Positions 35,873 to 44,587 of a stretch of 64,000 bases of DNA are shown piece by piece (the stretch's first letter is position 1; each line of letters begins with the position of its first letter). The position numbers were made by a program, and so were the translations under genes. The notes under the pieces are model-generated. The model worked only from the letters and a program-made list of their open reading frames with translations. It was not told where the DNA came from and ran no database searches. The stretch lies in assembly GCA_052400665.1 (NCBI GenBank), contig JBQTGK010000004.1; one strand, written 5' to 3'. The DNA comes from JBQTGK01 sp052400665. GTDB taxonomy: Bacteria; Bacteroidota; Bacteroidia; Bacteroidales; Marinifilaceae.

Positions 35873-37066
35873 ATGAAAACTAAAATTAAATTACTAATTC
35901 TTTGCATTGGCATTGGATTTTCGATTATTTCTTGTGGAACGCAAGAGAAACATGACGGTTATATTTTAAACGGTGTTGTTGAAGGAGCTCCTGATGGAAT
36001 TGTGACTATGAGTATAGAAGATAAATTACTTGATAAGGTCATTTTCACAGATACAACTCAAATTGTTGAGGGGAAATTCACATTTAAGGGTAAAATAGAA
36101 CATCCCGACATGGTTATTCTCAAATTAGGAAAAGTGCAAACCTCATTTATCCTTGAAAATTCTGAAATGGAATTATCAATGGATCTTAATCAGGAAACAG
36201 ATTACTTGCACACCTCAATTGTTACTGGTAGTGTAAGTAATGATTTGTATATGAAGTCCAATGCAGAAATGGAAGCCATTATTGCAGATGAAAAATACCA
36301 ACCACTTGTTGATAACAACAATAAATTGAAAGAAATCGATCAGTCAACAAAAGAGGGTGTACAAGAGGTAATAAAGTTGGTAAATGAGGTGCAAACCACA
36401 TTGTATCCTTTGTTTACTGAGCGGAATAATAGAATGACAAAAGTTGCACTTTCTCATGTGAAAAATAATCCGAGTTCTGCATCGTCACCTTGGATCATTG
36501 GGGGAAGTTTTATGGGGCTTTCTCCAGAAAAACAGAAAGAAGTTTTTTCATCTTTTAAAGGAGATGCAAAGAATACATGTTACTACAGAATTTTTGAGAA
36601 TACGATAAATAGTAATGCCAATAAACTTGTAGTAGGAAAGAATATTTTGGATTTTACTCTACAGACTATTGATGGCAAATCTTTAACCCTATCGGAGGTT
36701 GAGGGAAAGTATATTTTACTTGATTTTTGGGCAAGCTGGTGTGGGTCCTGTAGAAAGTCTATGAAACATGTAAAACATTTGTATGAGAACTACAAAAAAG
36801 ACGGATTTGTAGTGGTGTGTGTTACCACTGGTGATACCGATGCGAAGTGGCGAAAAGCTGTAAAGCAAGACGGAACAGAAATGTGGCATCATGTGTTTGA
36901 TCCTCGTAGTAATGCTAAAAGAAAGAAATCAGGAAAAGTTGCCGATTTATACGGTATAAAAGGTTTACCAACAACTTATTTAATTGATGATAATATGATG
37001 ATTGTTGGAGAGAATCTTAGAGGAGAAAGTTTAGATAAAAAGTTGGAAGAACTTTTTGGACACTAG
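35873..37066 (+). CDS. TlpA/DUF4369 thiol-disulfide lipoprotein, CGSC active site
   Basis: Lipoprotein of 397 residues (lipobox IISC, then GTQEK). It has the same domain order as its upstream neighbour, of which it is evidently a tandem copy: DUF4369-like beta domain, helical linker, TlpA domain. The active site is WASWCGSCRKSMKHVK, with Ser where the usual motif has Pro, which would shift the redox potential of the disulfide. cis-Pro in KGLPTTYLID. Periplasm-facing by its lipoprotein signal. Confidence 0.91.
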   Translation: MKTKIKLLILCIGIGFSIISCGTQEKHDGYILNGVVEGAPDGIVTMSIEDKLLDKVIFTDTTQIVEGKFTFKGKIEHPDMVILKLGKVQTSFILENSEMELSMDLNQETDYLHTSIVTGSVSNDLYMKSNAEMEAIIADEKYQPLVDNNNKLKEIDQSTKEGVQEVIKLVNEVQTTLYPLFTERNNRMTKVALSHVKNNPSSASSPWIIGGSFMGLSPEKQKEVFSSFKGDAKNTCYYRIFENTINSNANKLVVGKNILDFTLQTIDGKSLTLSEVEGKYILLDFWASWCGSCRKSMKHVKHLYENYKKDGFVVVCVTTGDTDAKWRKAVKQDGTEMWHHVFDPRSNAKRKKSGKVADLYGIKGLPTTYLIDDNMMIVGENLRGESLDKKLEELFGH

Positions 37067-37102
37067 ATAATTGGAAGTAATTAATGTAAAAAAGAAAAAA
37101 TA

Positions 37103-38251
37103 ATGAAGAAATTAATCCTATTGTGTCTGGTGGCACTGTCAGTTTTAAGAGTACAAGCACAAGAGTACAAAATATCAGGAACCATTAAAGGTTTGGATAA
37201 GATAAATGGAAATATTTTTATTGAGGATGAGAATGCAGAACGAGGCTTTAGGATCGATTCTGTTAGATTTGAAAAAGGAGCTTTTACTTACTCTGGAAAC
37301 ATAGATGAACCTAAAGTTCTTGCTATGTCATTTCGTACAGATAAGTTGATGAAAATGGTTGATCGTGGTTATATTCCAACAAAATGTGTATTGTTATCTT
37401 ATATTGCTTACCCAGGAGCAGATATTAAGGTGAATGGAGAAGCAAAGGATTTTTGCGATGCGTATCCTTCAGGTGATCCGGAGAATGAGTTAATGGCGAA
37501 GTTAAATTCGAAGATTTCTCCACCTACCAATGAGGTAGTTAACCTAATGATTAAACATGCAAAAGATACAACATTAAGTGCTGCGGTTAAACAAGCTGAC
37601 GAAAAGAAAAGTGAAGAGCTTGGGAAAAGGATTGAACAAATAAGAATGGACTTTTTAGCTCAAAATGCTTCTTCGATTGCCGGACTTTGGTTGATGGAAG
37701 ATATGATTATTCGCTCTCAAATTGAGATGGAAAAAGTAGCAGAGCTAATGGAAAAGGTTGATGCTGATAAGTATAAAGGTCTTTCTTATTATAAGTCTTT
37801 AGCAAGTAGAGTTAAAGGTTATAAAGAAACAGGAATTGGAATGAAAGCACCTGCAATTACTGGAACGAATGTACTGGATAATACTGACTTCAATATTGAG
37901 TCATTACAAGGGAAATATGTGATTATTGATTTCTGGGGAACATGGTGTGGTGCTTGTTTAGCTGGTGTGCCAGAAATGAAAAAGTTTCGCGATGCTCATG
38001 TCGATAGACTTCAGATTGTAGGTCTTGCTAAGGATAATGATGTTGCGAAAGTTCAGAAGTGTATGACGAAAAAAGGCATGAATTGGCCAAATATTCTTGT
38101 GGGTAAAGGAGAGCAAGATTTTGTTGCTAAATACAATGTACAAGGATATCCAACCAAAATTCTTTTGGACAGAAATGGAAAGATATTATATCGTTCGGTA
38201 GGTGAATCAGAAGAGTTTTATCACGAAGTTGAGAAGTTAATTGCAAGATAG
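37103..38251 (+). CDS. Secreted TlpA/DUF4369 protein, CGAC active site
   Basis: Exported protein of 382 residues with a type I signal peptide (MKKLILLCLVALSVLRVQAQ). A DUF4369-like domain (YKISGTIKGLDKINGNIFIED) is followed by a helical linker and a TlpA domain with WGTWCGACLAGVPEMKKF (Cys-Gly-Ala-Cys near residue 280) and cis-Pro in QGYPTKILLDRNG. The central dipeptide GA again differs from the GP of most neighbours, so the cluster spans several redox potentials. Confidence 0.9.
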   Translation: MKKLILLCLVALSVLRVQAQEYKISGTIKGLDKINGNIFIEDENAERGFRIDSVRFEKGAFTYSGNIDEPKVLAMSFRTDKLMKMVDRGYIPTKCVLLSYIAYPGADIKVNGEAKDFCDAYPSGDPENELMAKLNSKISPPTNEVVNLMIKHAKDTTLSAAVKQADEKKSEELGKRIEQIRMDFLAQNASSIAGLWLMEDMIIRSQIEMEKVAELMEKVDADKYKGLSYYKSLASRVKGYKETGIGMKAPAITGTNVLDNTDFNIESLQGKYVIIDFWGTWCGACLAGVPEMKKFRDAHVDRLQIVGLAKDNDVAKVQKCMTKKGMNWPNILVGKGEQDFVAKYNVQGYPTKILLDRNGKILYRSVGESEEFYHEVEKLIAR

Positions 38252-38281
38252 GTTTTATTCGTAAAATATAAACTTTTAAAA

Positions 38282-38333
38282 ATGAAGAAAATAAATTTAC
38301 TACTAGGAATCATTATCCTTAATGATAATGATT
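38282..38333 (+). other. Signal-peptide reading frame broken at a perfect hairpin
   Basis: ATG 38282 begins MKKINLLLGIIIL, then leaves frame after 38320. The following gene resumes one base later as MIMISCTSKE. Removing one A at 38321 would fuse the two into a normal lipoprotein signal peptide. The break is in the loop of a perfect 10-bp inverted repeat, AATCATTATC (38308-38317) and GATAATGATT (38324-38333). Confidence 0.75.
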
Positions 38334-39635
38334 TCATGTACTTCCAAAGAGAATGTTGATTATGTAATTGTAAAAGGAAACATTCAAAATTACAATGGCG
38401 AGAGGTTTATGTTTCAGGGAGGTTCAATACCTGTAAAGCTAAATGAAGATGGTTTTTTTCAGGATACACTTAAAGAAGGGAAAAATAGCTTTTATTTTGA
38501 AAGAAACAATGTTGATTTGTATGCACTTGGAGGAGATGTAATTGAAATTACGGCTGATGCTAAAGACTTTAAAAATACTTTAAAATTTGCTGGCGATTTG
38601 GCTTCTTTCAATCACTATCTTCAGGTAAAAACAGAAATGCGAAATGCCGAAAGAGCAAACATGAAAGAATTGTATACTCTTAACGAAGCTGATTTTATGA
38701 AGAAATCGAAAGAGAGTACAGTCAAGTTAATGAGTGAGTTCGAAAAAGTAACTGATATTCCAAACTCATTAAAAGAGATGGAAAGAAAAGCTGTTGAATA
38801 CAAATATTATTCAAGTTTAACTACCTATGTAAGCTATCATCCATACATGGCGCAGGATAATTCTTATGAGCCATCGGCAATGTTTTTGGCTGAATTTGAT
38901 AAAGTGGATTTGACCAATGAAAAACTAGCTGAATATTCAAGCGAATTTTACATTTTTGCCAGAAGATATGCTACTGTAAAAGGAAATTTGCTGTATAAAA
39001 AAGAAGCTTTGTCTTCTCCGATATTGGGTTTCATGAAGGTGTTGAATTCTATTGAAAATCAATATCTAAAAAATAAGCTTGGACACATTACCATGCTTCA
39101 GAATTTAGCAAATGCAGAAGATAAAGATGCTTTATACGAAGAGTTTAAGAAAGGGTGTACAGAACAAGATAAGATGGAAGAAGTTACAAAACTGTATAAT
39201 AAAGTTTGCAAACTGGATAAAGGAATGCCTTCGCCTAAATTTGTTGACTACGAAAACTGCGCTGGAGGTACATCTTCTTTGGACGATTTTAAAGGAAAGT
39301 ATGTTTATATCGATGTTTGGGCAACCTGGTGTGGACCGTGTAGGGGGGAAATTCCTCATCTTCAGAAAGTAGAGCATAAATACCATGGCAAAAACATCGA
39401 GTTTGTAAGTATTTCTGTTGATCAGGATAAAGACAAATGGAAAAAAATGGTTACCGACAAAGAATTAGGTGGAGTTCAGCTAATAGCTTCGGATAAGCAG
39501 TTTACTGATGATTATGCTGTTTCAGGTATTCCGAGATTTATTTTGATTGATCCAAAAGGAAATATAGTAAGCAAGAGTGCTCCTCGACCATCAAATTCTG
39601 AGTTGATTACTTTATTCAAAGAATTGGGTATTTAA
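38322..39635 (+). CDS. TlpA-family thiol-disulfide lipoprotein, signal peptide out of frame
   Basis: TlpA-family oxidoreductase, 437 residues as read from ATG 38322. The thioredoxin domain has YIDVWATWCGPCRGEIPHLQKV (near residues 333-337) and cis-Pro in SGIPRFILIDPKG. The N-terminus (MIMISCTSKENVDY) contains a lipobox cysteine but no hydrophobic signal. That segment (MKKINLLLGIIIL) is encoded just upstream in another frame from 38282, so export needs a one-base correction or frameshifting. An assembly or sequencing error at the hairpin is the simplest explanation. The rest of the frame is intact, so function is probably kept. It resembles the locus 1 protein at 24076-25410. Confidence 0.85.
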   Translation: MIMISCTSKENVDYVIVKGNIQNYNGERFMFQGGSIPVKLNEDGFFQDTLKEGKNSFYFERNNVDLYALGGDVIEITADAKDFKNTLKFAGDLASFNHYLQVKTEMRNAERANMKELYTLNEADFMKKSKESTVKLMSEFEKVTDIPNSLKEMERKAVEYKYYSSLTTYVSYHPYMAQDNSYEPSAMFLAEFDKVDLTNEKLAEYSSEFYIFARRYATVKGNLLYKKEALSSPILGFMKVLNSIENQYLKNKLGHITMLQNLANAEDKDALYEEFKKGCTEQDKMEEVTKLYNKVCKLDKGMPSPKFVDYENCAGGTSSLDDFKGKYVYIDVWATWCGPCRGEIPHLQKVEHKYHGKNIEFVSISVDQDKDKWKKMVTDKELGGVQLIASDKQFTDDYAVSGIPRFILIDPKGNIVSKSAPRPSNSELITLFKELGI

Positions 39636-39660
39636 TTAGTCGATTTTAATTTATTATAAG

Positions 39661-39692
39661 CAGTCTTCTTTATTCGGGAAGACTGTTTTTTT
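39661..39692 (+). terminator. Rho-independent terminator closing locus 2
   Basis: Stem CAGTCTTC (39661-39668) / GAAGACTG (39678-39685) followed by seven Ts, 25 bases after the last TlpA stop codon. Confidence 0.88.
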
Positions 39693-39732
39693 GTAATATT
39701 TATTGGTGACTAAAAAAATCGATAGACTCAAT

Positions 39733-40782
39733 TTATAGCTTATAACTCTCTCTGTTAATAATATCTACAGGTAAAATTTCGTCTCGGGAAATTGGTTTGT
39801 GAAGCATTACATGCTCGAATAATTTTTTTACCGATTTAAATCCTTGCTGATAAGGATGTTGGCCAATTAGGTATTTTATGGTTCCCTGATTTAGGTATTT
39901 AATATTTTGCTCGATAGGATCGAAGCCAACCAAAACGATATCTTCTAACTTGTTTTTTATTAGGTATTCAGCAATTTTATAAACTTTTGATCCAGTTATA
40001 AAAATGGCTTTAATATTTCTATTTTTTGATAGAATATCGTCTAGCTTCTCTTTAATTACGGTCGATTTGGAAGTTGGAATTTCAATGCTGATTTTAAGTC
40101 CTTTATTATTGCCGTATTCCACAAAATAGCTTAAAAACCCTTGAGTTCTATTATTTAAATGGTGAACATTTTCCAGGTCTTTAGCTAAATTAATAATTAA
40201 AATATCGCCACTTACGGGGATACTACAGTCTATGATATTTGCAGCAACTCTACCGCCATGAACACCATCGCTGCCGACATAAGCCAGGTAGTTACATTCT
40301 TTTATTTTGGCCTCAAGAAAAACATAGGGAATTCCATTTTTTTCTAGTTTTTTGATAAACTGTAAACTTTCTTTTTTAAATATTGGTGGAAATACAACAC
40401 CTGCAGGTTTTAATTTAAGGATATCATTGGTTTGCTGAATAAAATCATCTTCGTCATAATGAGTAAAGAAGAATTTTTCAACCTTAACTTGAAATTGTGA
40501 CAATTCAGCAGCAGCTTCACTTATGCCATCCAGAGGTTTGCGCCAGAAAATATCTTCTTCGGTTGGAGTTGGGAGTAGGGCAGCAAAAATGCATTGTTTT
40601 TTCGATGTTAAAGCACGAGCAATAAGGTTGGGTTGGTAGTTGTTGGTTGTAGCAATTTCTAAAATTTTCTTTTTTGTTTCTTCTGCAACTTCTCCTCTGT
40701 TATGAAGAACTCGGTCTACTGTTCCTACCGAAACACCAGCTTGCTCAGCTATATCTTTTATGCGTATTTTTGCTTTTACCAT
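39733..40782 (-). CDS. LacI-family regulator, hexuronate paralogue A
   Basis: LacI/GalR-family repressor of 349 residues. The HTH is at residues 5-58 (IRIKDIAEQAGVSVGTVDRVLHNRGEVAEET, then YQPNLIARALTSKK). A periplasmic-binding-protein-like effector domain follows (VLVGFDPIEQNIKYLNQGTIKYLIGQHPYQQG). The N-terminal 60 residues are almost identical to those of the regulator at 43442-44494, including the recognition helix, while the effector domains differ more. Both should bind the same operator, and copies of a 15-bp palindrome precede kdgK and uxaC. Probably a hexuronate-pathway repressor; the effector is likely a pathway intermediate such as KDG. Confidence 0.9.
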   Translation of the reverse strand: MVKAKIRIKDIAEQAGVSVGTVDRVLHNRGEVAEETKKKILEIATTNNYQPNLIARALTSKKQCIFAALLPTPTEEDIFWRKPLDGISEAAAELSQFQVKVEKFFFTHYDEDDFIQQTNDILKLKPAGVVFPPIFKKESLQFIKKLEKNGIPYVFLEAKIKECNYLAYVGSDGVHGGRVAANIIDCSIPVSGDILIINLAKDLENVHHLNNRTQGFLSYFVEYGNNKGLKISIEIPTSKSTVIKEKLDDILSKNRNIKAIFITGSKVYKIAEYLIKNKLEDIVLVGFDPIEQNIKYLNQGTIKYLIGQHPYQQGFKSVKKLFEHVMLHKPISRDEILPVDIINRESYKL

Positions 40783-40914
40783 TTTATCATTAAAATTTCA
40801 TTTCTAATTTCTGGAAAAAGGAATAAATCTGGTAAACTAAAAGTGGCATTTTTAATTAGTCAAAAAATAAACAGCTTTGTAAAAACCTATTGGTATTCCT
40901 CATATTTAAAGAAA

Positions 40915-40942
40915 AAAAGGAAAGAGAGAACTCTTTCCTTTT
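40915..40942 (-). terminator. Terminator-like hairpin downstream of the kdgK-eda unit
   Basis: Perfect 12-bp stem AAAAGGAAAGAG (40915-40926) / CTCTTTCCTTTT (40931-40942) with a 4-base loop. On the minus strand it runs into a T-tract. It would stop minus-strand transcripts before the LacI gene's own promoter. Confidence 0.7.
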
Positions 40943-41050
40943 GTGCTAACCTAATTGTTACAATTATGAAACAAAAAATAAAATCAATTTTGTCACAAAA
41001 TTAAAGATTACTAAATTTTTGAACGTTTACTGTGCCATTAAAAGTGATAT

Positions 41051-41091
41051 GGCAAAACGGATGAGGTGATTGTATTCAAATCCGTTTTGCC
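41051..41091. repeat. Perfect 12-bp inverted repeat without T-tract
   Basis: GGCAAAACGGAT (41051-41062) and ATCCGTTTTGCC (41080-41091) with a 17-base loop, 114 bases past the eda stop on the minus strand. No run of Ts follows, so it may stabilise the mRNA 3' end or act with the hairpin at 40915. The rest of the 40783-41204 gap holds nothing else I can identify. Confidence 0.6.
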
Positions 41092-41204
41092 TTACTATCA
41101 CACTAACCTTGACTAATTATATAATTGAAACTTAAAAAGCTAAATTTACAATATGTGCTTTATTTAAGCGCAGTAAATAGTTAAGCAGTACAATCTGCTT
41201 ACTA

Positions 41205-41876
41205 TTATTTTCTTATCTCTTTAATAATTGAAATAGCATTTGCTGTAGCCTCTTCAATAGCCTTATAATCGAATGAACCATCAGCATTTTTAATCATAAG
41301 CTGAGAACCCATTCCTACACAATGTACACCAGCCTTAAACCATGCAGTTAAATTTTCTCTTTCTGGTTTAACACCTCCTGTTGGCATAATAGATGACCAT
41401 GGGAATGGACCTTTTGCAGCTTTTACAAATTCCGGACCACCAACTTGTGCTCCTGGGAAAATTTTAACAACCTCAGCACCTAATTCTTCTGCATAAGAAA
41501 TTTCTGTTAATGAACCACATCCTGGTGACCATGCTACTTTTCTGCGGTTACAAACCTTAGCCATTTCGGCATTTAAAATTGGTGACACTACAAAGTTTGC
41601 ACCCAATTGAAGGTATAATGAAGTAGTACCGGCATCAATTACTGATCCTACACCCAACATCATTTCAGGGCATTCTTTGGCAGCCCATTTGTTTAATTTT
41701 GCGAAAACTTCGTGAGCAAAATCGCCACGGTTTACAAATTCGAATAAACGAGCACCACCACTATAGCATGCTTTTAATATGTTTTTACAAACCTCAATAT
41801 CCGAGTTGAAAAATACAGGAATCATTCCTGTTTCTTTCATTTTTAATGCAACTTCTATTCTTGAAAATCTAGCCAT
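41205..41876 (-). CDS. eda: KDPG/KHG aldolase (Entner-Doudoroff)
   Basis: Cytoplasmic 2-keto-3-deoxy-6-phosphogluconate aldolase, splitting KDPG into pyruvate and glyceraldehyde-3-phosphate. It is 223 residues. The Schiff-base lysine is in EVVKIFPGAQVGGPEF, the conserved acid region is FEFVNRGDF, and SPGCGSLTEI and MPTGGV are family motifs. It lies 67 bases after kdgK in the same direction. It is the last step of the hexuronate route encoded on this strand between 39.7 and 51.1 kb. Confidence 0.93.
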   Translation of the reverse strand: MARFSRIEVALKMKETGMIPVFFNSDIEVCKNILKACYSGGARLFEFVNRGDFAHEVFAKLNKWAAKECPEMMLGVGSVIDAGTTSLYLQLGANFVVSPILNAEMAKVCNRRKVAWSPGCGSLTEISYAEELGAEVVKIFPGAQVGGPEFVKAAKGPFPWSSIMPTGGVKPERENLTAWFKAGVHCVGMGSQLMIKNADGSFDYKAIEEATANAISIIKEIRK

Positions 41877-41890
41877 TTCTTTATGTAATT

Positions 41891-41927
41891 ATGAGTTGTT
41901 ATTTATGAAATTGAATTCACAACTCAT
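41891..41927 (-). repeat. Intergenic hairpin between kdgK and eda
   Basis: ATGAGTTGT (41891-41899) and ACAACTCAT (41919-41927), perfect 9-bp arms with a 19-base loop in the short gap between the two genes. It could tune the ratio of the two products by processing or stabilisation. Confidence 0.5.
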
Positions 41928-41943
41928 TATTTATAATTAATAT

Positions 41944-42981
41944 TTATCTTGCCACACGACCAGAAGCATCACCGTCCATTAGTTTCTCAACCTCATCAAC
42001 AGTTACCTGATTGTAATCGCCATAAACAGTATGTTTAAGACATGAAGCAGCAACAGCAAAGTTTAATGCTTTTTGATCATTTTTAGGCCATGTAATTAAT
42101 CCATAAATTAAACCACCCATAAATGAATCTCCACCACCTACACGGTCAACAATGTGAGTAATTTGGTAAGTATTGTTTGCTTTAAACAATGTTTCTCCGT
42201 CGTAAAGAACGCCAGTCCATGAGTTGTGATTCGCATTAATTGATCCACGTAAAGTAGTAATCACTTTTTTACAACGAGGGAATTGTTTCATTATTTGCTG
42301 AGATACAGAAAGGTATGCTTCAGCATCTACATGTCCGCCAGTTACATCAACACCTTCTGGTTGAATACCTAAAACTTTTTCGGCATCCTCTTCATTACCT
42401 AAAATTACATCGCAACCAGCAACTAATTCAGGCATAACCTGATCGGCAGTTTTACCATATTTCCAAAGATTTTTTCTGTAGTTCAAATCTGTTGATACAG
42501 TAATTCCTCTTTTATTTGCCTCTTTAATAGCTTCTAAACAAACATCAGCAGCACCTTGCGATATTGCAGGAGTAATTCCTGTCCAGTGAAACCAGCTTGC
42601 ACCATCAAATACTTTATCCCAATCGATCATTCCTGATTCAATTTCGGAAATTGCAGAATGAGCTCTATCGTAAACAACTTTACTACCACGGCTTACAGCA
42701 CCTGTCTCAAGAAAATAAATTCCCAAACGATCTCCACCCCATACAATGTTATCAATGTTAACACCATATTTTCTTAGGTCCATCATACAAGCACGTCCGA
42801 TATCATTTTGTGGTAAACGACTTACAAAATCAACATTTAAGCCATAGTTAGCCAAAGAAACTGCTACATTAGCTTCTCCACCACCATAGGTTGCATTAAA
42901 ATTATCTACCTGAGAAAATCTTGCATATCCCGGAGTTGCAAGTCTTAACATGATTTCACCGAAAGTTACAACTTTGTTCAT
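41944..42981 (-). CDS. kdgK: 2-keto-3-deoxygluconate kinase (PfkB family)
   Basis: Cytoplasmic sugar kinase that phosphorylates 2-keto-3-deoxygluconate to KDPG with ATP. It is 345 residues. PfkB signatures: GGGEANVAVSLANYG near residue 33 and DRVGGGDSFMGGLIYG near residue 277, with the catalytic Asp in GGGD. The N-terminus KVVTFGEIMLRLATPG is typical of KdgK. It forms a transcription unit with eda. Two 15-bp palindromes at 43077 and 43156 lie upstream and are probably bound by the LacI paralogues. Confidence 0.93.
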   Translation of the reverse strand: MNKVVTFGEIMLRLATPGYARFSQVDNFNATYGGGEANVAVSLANYGLNVDFVSRLPQNDIGRACMMDLRKYGVNIDNIVWGGDRLGIYFLETGAVSRGSKVVYDRAHSAISEIESGMIDWDKVFDGASWFHWTGITPAISQGAADVCLEAIKEANKRGITVSTDLNYRKNLWKYGKTADQVMPELVAGCDVILGNEEDAEKVLGIQPEGVDVTGGHVDAEAYLSVSQQIMKQFPRCKKVITTLRGSINANHNSWTGVLYDGETLFKANNTYQITHIVDRVGGGDSFMGGLIYGLITWPKNDQKALNFAVAASCLKHTVYGDYNQVTVDEVEKLMDGDASGRVAR

Positions 42982-43076
42982 CTTTATAATATTGTTTCGT
43001 TATGATTAAAAATTGAAATATTTATTTGCGATTTTATCGCTTATTTCTTGCATTAAAATTTTTCTATAAAAATTAC

Positions 43077-43091
43077 GTTTGCGCACACGGA
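43077..43091. promoter_or_regulatory. LacI-type operator, kdgK site 1
   Basis: GTTTGCGCACACGGA fits the shared pattern GTKTKCGNRCACGRA seen at four places, two upstream of kdgK and two upstream of uxaC. It is 96 bases before the kdgK ATG. Confidence 0.65.
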
Positions 43092-43155
43092 AAATTTGAA
43101 AAAATAATTTGAAACGTTTCCATAAGTTTCAAATAAAACTACTGCTCTTTGATCC

Positions 43156-43170
43156 GTGTTCGGACACGAA
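43156..43170. promoter_or_regulatory. LacI-type operator, kdgK site 2
   Basis: GTGTTCGGACACGAA, a near-palindrome of the same family, 79 bases from site 1. The pair spacing suits looping by a tetrameric LacI protein. The rest of the 42982-43441 gap shows no gene. Confidence 0.65.
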
Positions 43171-43441
43171 GGTAATCTACTTTTATAATATTAGCAAATT
43201 TAATTGTGCTTGTTTCGTTTACTGTCCATTAAAAACGAAGCTCATATATGTATAGTAAGAATTAGTTTAAAGTGCAGTAGATTCAGCGATTTTTCAATTA
43301 TTTAGATTGAAATAGAAGAAGAAAAGTGAGTTTAGATGTGAGATATTATTTATAATTATTATAAACAATATTGTGGTGATTTAAATATTTTGGCAGTAAA
43401 TAAGTGCAGATATAGGAAGATAAATATTCCTTTTTTTTAGT

Positions 43442-44494
43442 TTAAAACTGATACAGATTAATGCACTCCTGGTTAATGATATCGAAGGGTAAAATTTCAT
43501 CTTTTGTAATTTCATGATTAAGAATTACATGATCGTATAATTTTTTAAATGCCTTAAATCCTTGCTGATAGGGGTGTTGGCCGATAAGGAAGTTAATAGC
43601 TCCATTGTTAAGGTATTTGATATTTTGTTCTATTGGATCGAATCCAATTAAAATAATATTATTTAGATTTTCCTTCTGCAGGTATTTGGCTAGTTTGTAG
43701 GCTTTCGATCCTGTTGTAAATATTGCTTTTATATTTTTATTGGTTTTAAGAACAGAATCAAGTCTGTTTTTAATTTGTTTGCTGTCTGAACTCGAAATTT
43801 CCAGATTTATTTTGAGTCCTTCATTTTTACCCTTATCCATAAAGTAGCTCAGGAAACCTTGAGTACGTTTATTAAGGTGAAGAACATTTTCAAGATTTTT
43901 GGCCATGTTAACAATTAAGATATCGTCGTTTTTTTGCAGACCGAAGTCAATAATGTTGGCGGCAACTCTTCCTCCCTGATAAGCATCACTACCTACGTAA
44001 GCTAAATAGTTACTGTCTTTTAATTTTGATTCCATAAAAACATAAGGAATACCTTCTTTTGCTAATTGTTGTGTAAATTTCAGACTTTCTTTGGTAAAAA
44101 TAGGGGAGAATATAACACCGGAAGGATTTATTGCTAAGATTGCTTCGGTTTGGTTTATAAAATCCTGATTGTTATTGTATTCGAAAAAGAAATTTTCTAC
44201 AGCTACCTGAAATTGTTCATGTTCAGAGGCAGCATCATTAATTCCATTAAGGGGTTTTTTCCAAAAAATATCATCTTGTGTTGGTGTTGGTAGTAAGGAA
44301 ACAAAAACCGACTCTTTTTTAGACTTTAATGCTCTTGCAATTAAGTTAGGTTGGTAATTGTTTGCTTTGGCAATTTCCAGAATTTTATTTTTTGTTTTTT
44401 TTGCAACTTCACCGCGATTGTGCAGAACACGATCTACGGTTCCTACCGATACACCAGCTTGTTGAGCTATATCTTTTATGCGAATTTTTGCCAT
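43442..44494 (-). CDS. LacI-family regulator, hexuronate paralogue B
   Basis: LacI/GalR-family repressor of 350 residues. HTH MAKIRIKDIAQQAGVSVGTV followed by DRVLHNRGEV; effector domain ending with IGFDPIEQNIKYLNNGAINFLIGQHPYQQG. It is a close paralogue of the protein at 39733-40782. I start it at ATG 44494 behind AAAGGG; the frame opens six codons earlier at a TTG. It sits between the kdgK-eda and uxa/uxu/TRAP units and probably regulates both through the 15-bp operators. Whether the two paralogues form heteromers or sense different intermediates cannot be told. Confidence 0.9.
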   Translation of the reverse strand: MAKIRIKDIAQQAGVSVGTVDRVLHNRGEVAKKTKNKILEIAKANNYQPNLIARALKSKKESVFVSLLPTPTQDDIFWKKPLNGINDAASEHEQFQVAVENFFFEYNNNQDFINQTEAILAINPSGVIFSPIFTKESLKFTQQLAKEGIPYVFMESKLKDSNYLAYVGSDAYQGGRVAANIIDFGLQKNDDILIVNMAKNLENVLHLNKRTQGFLSYFMDKGKNEGLKINLEISSSDSKQIKNRLDSVLKTNKNIKAIFTTGSKAYKLAKYLQKENLNNIILIGFDPIEQNIKYLNNGAINFLIGQHPYQQGFKAFKKLYDHVILNHEITKDEILPFDIINQECINLYQF

Positions 44495-44537
44495 TCTATT
44501 CCCTTTATGCAATTAAGTTAATAGGTTATGTTATTTA

Positions 44538-44575
44538 TTTGTAGTCGGAATTGCCAAATAAATTCCGACTACAAA
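44538..44575 (-). terminator. Strong hairpin ending the uxu/TRAP operon
   Basis: Perfect 15-bp inverted repeat TTTGTAGTCGGAATT (44538-44552) / AATTCCGACTACAAA (44561-44575) with an 8-base loop, 13 bases past the dctM stop. Only a weak T-rich stretch follows on the minus strand. Confidence 0.75.
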
Positions 44576-44587
44576 ACTAATACTTAA

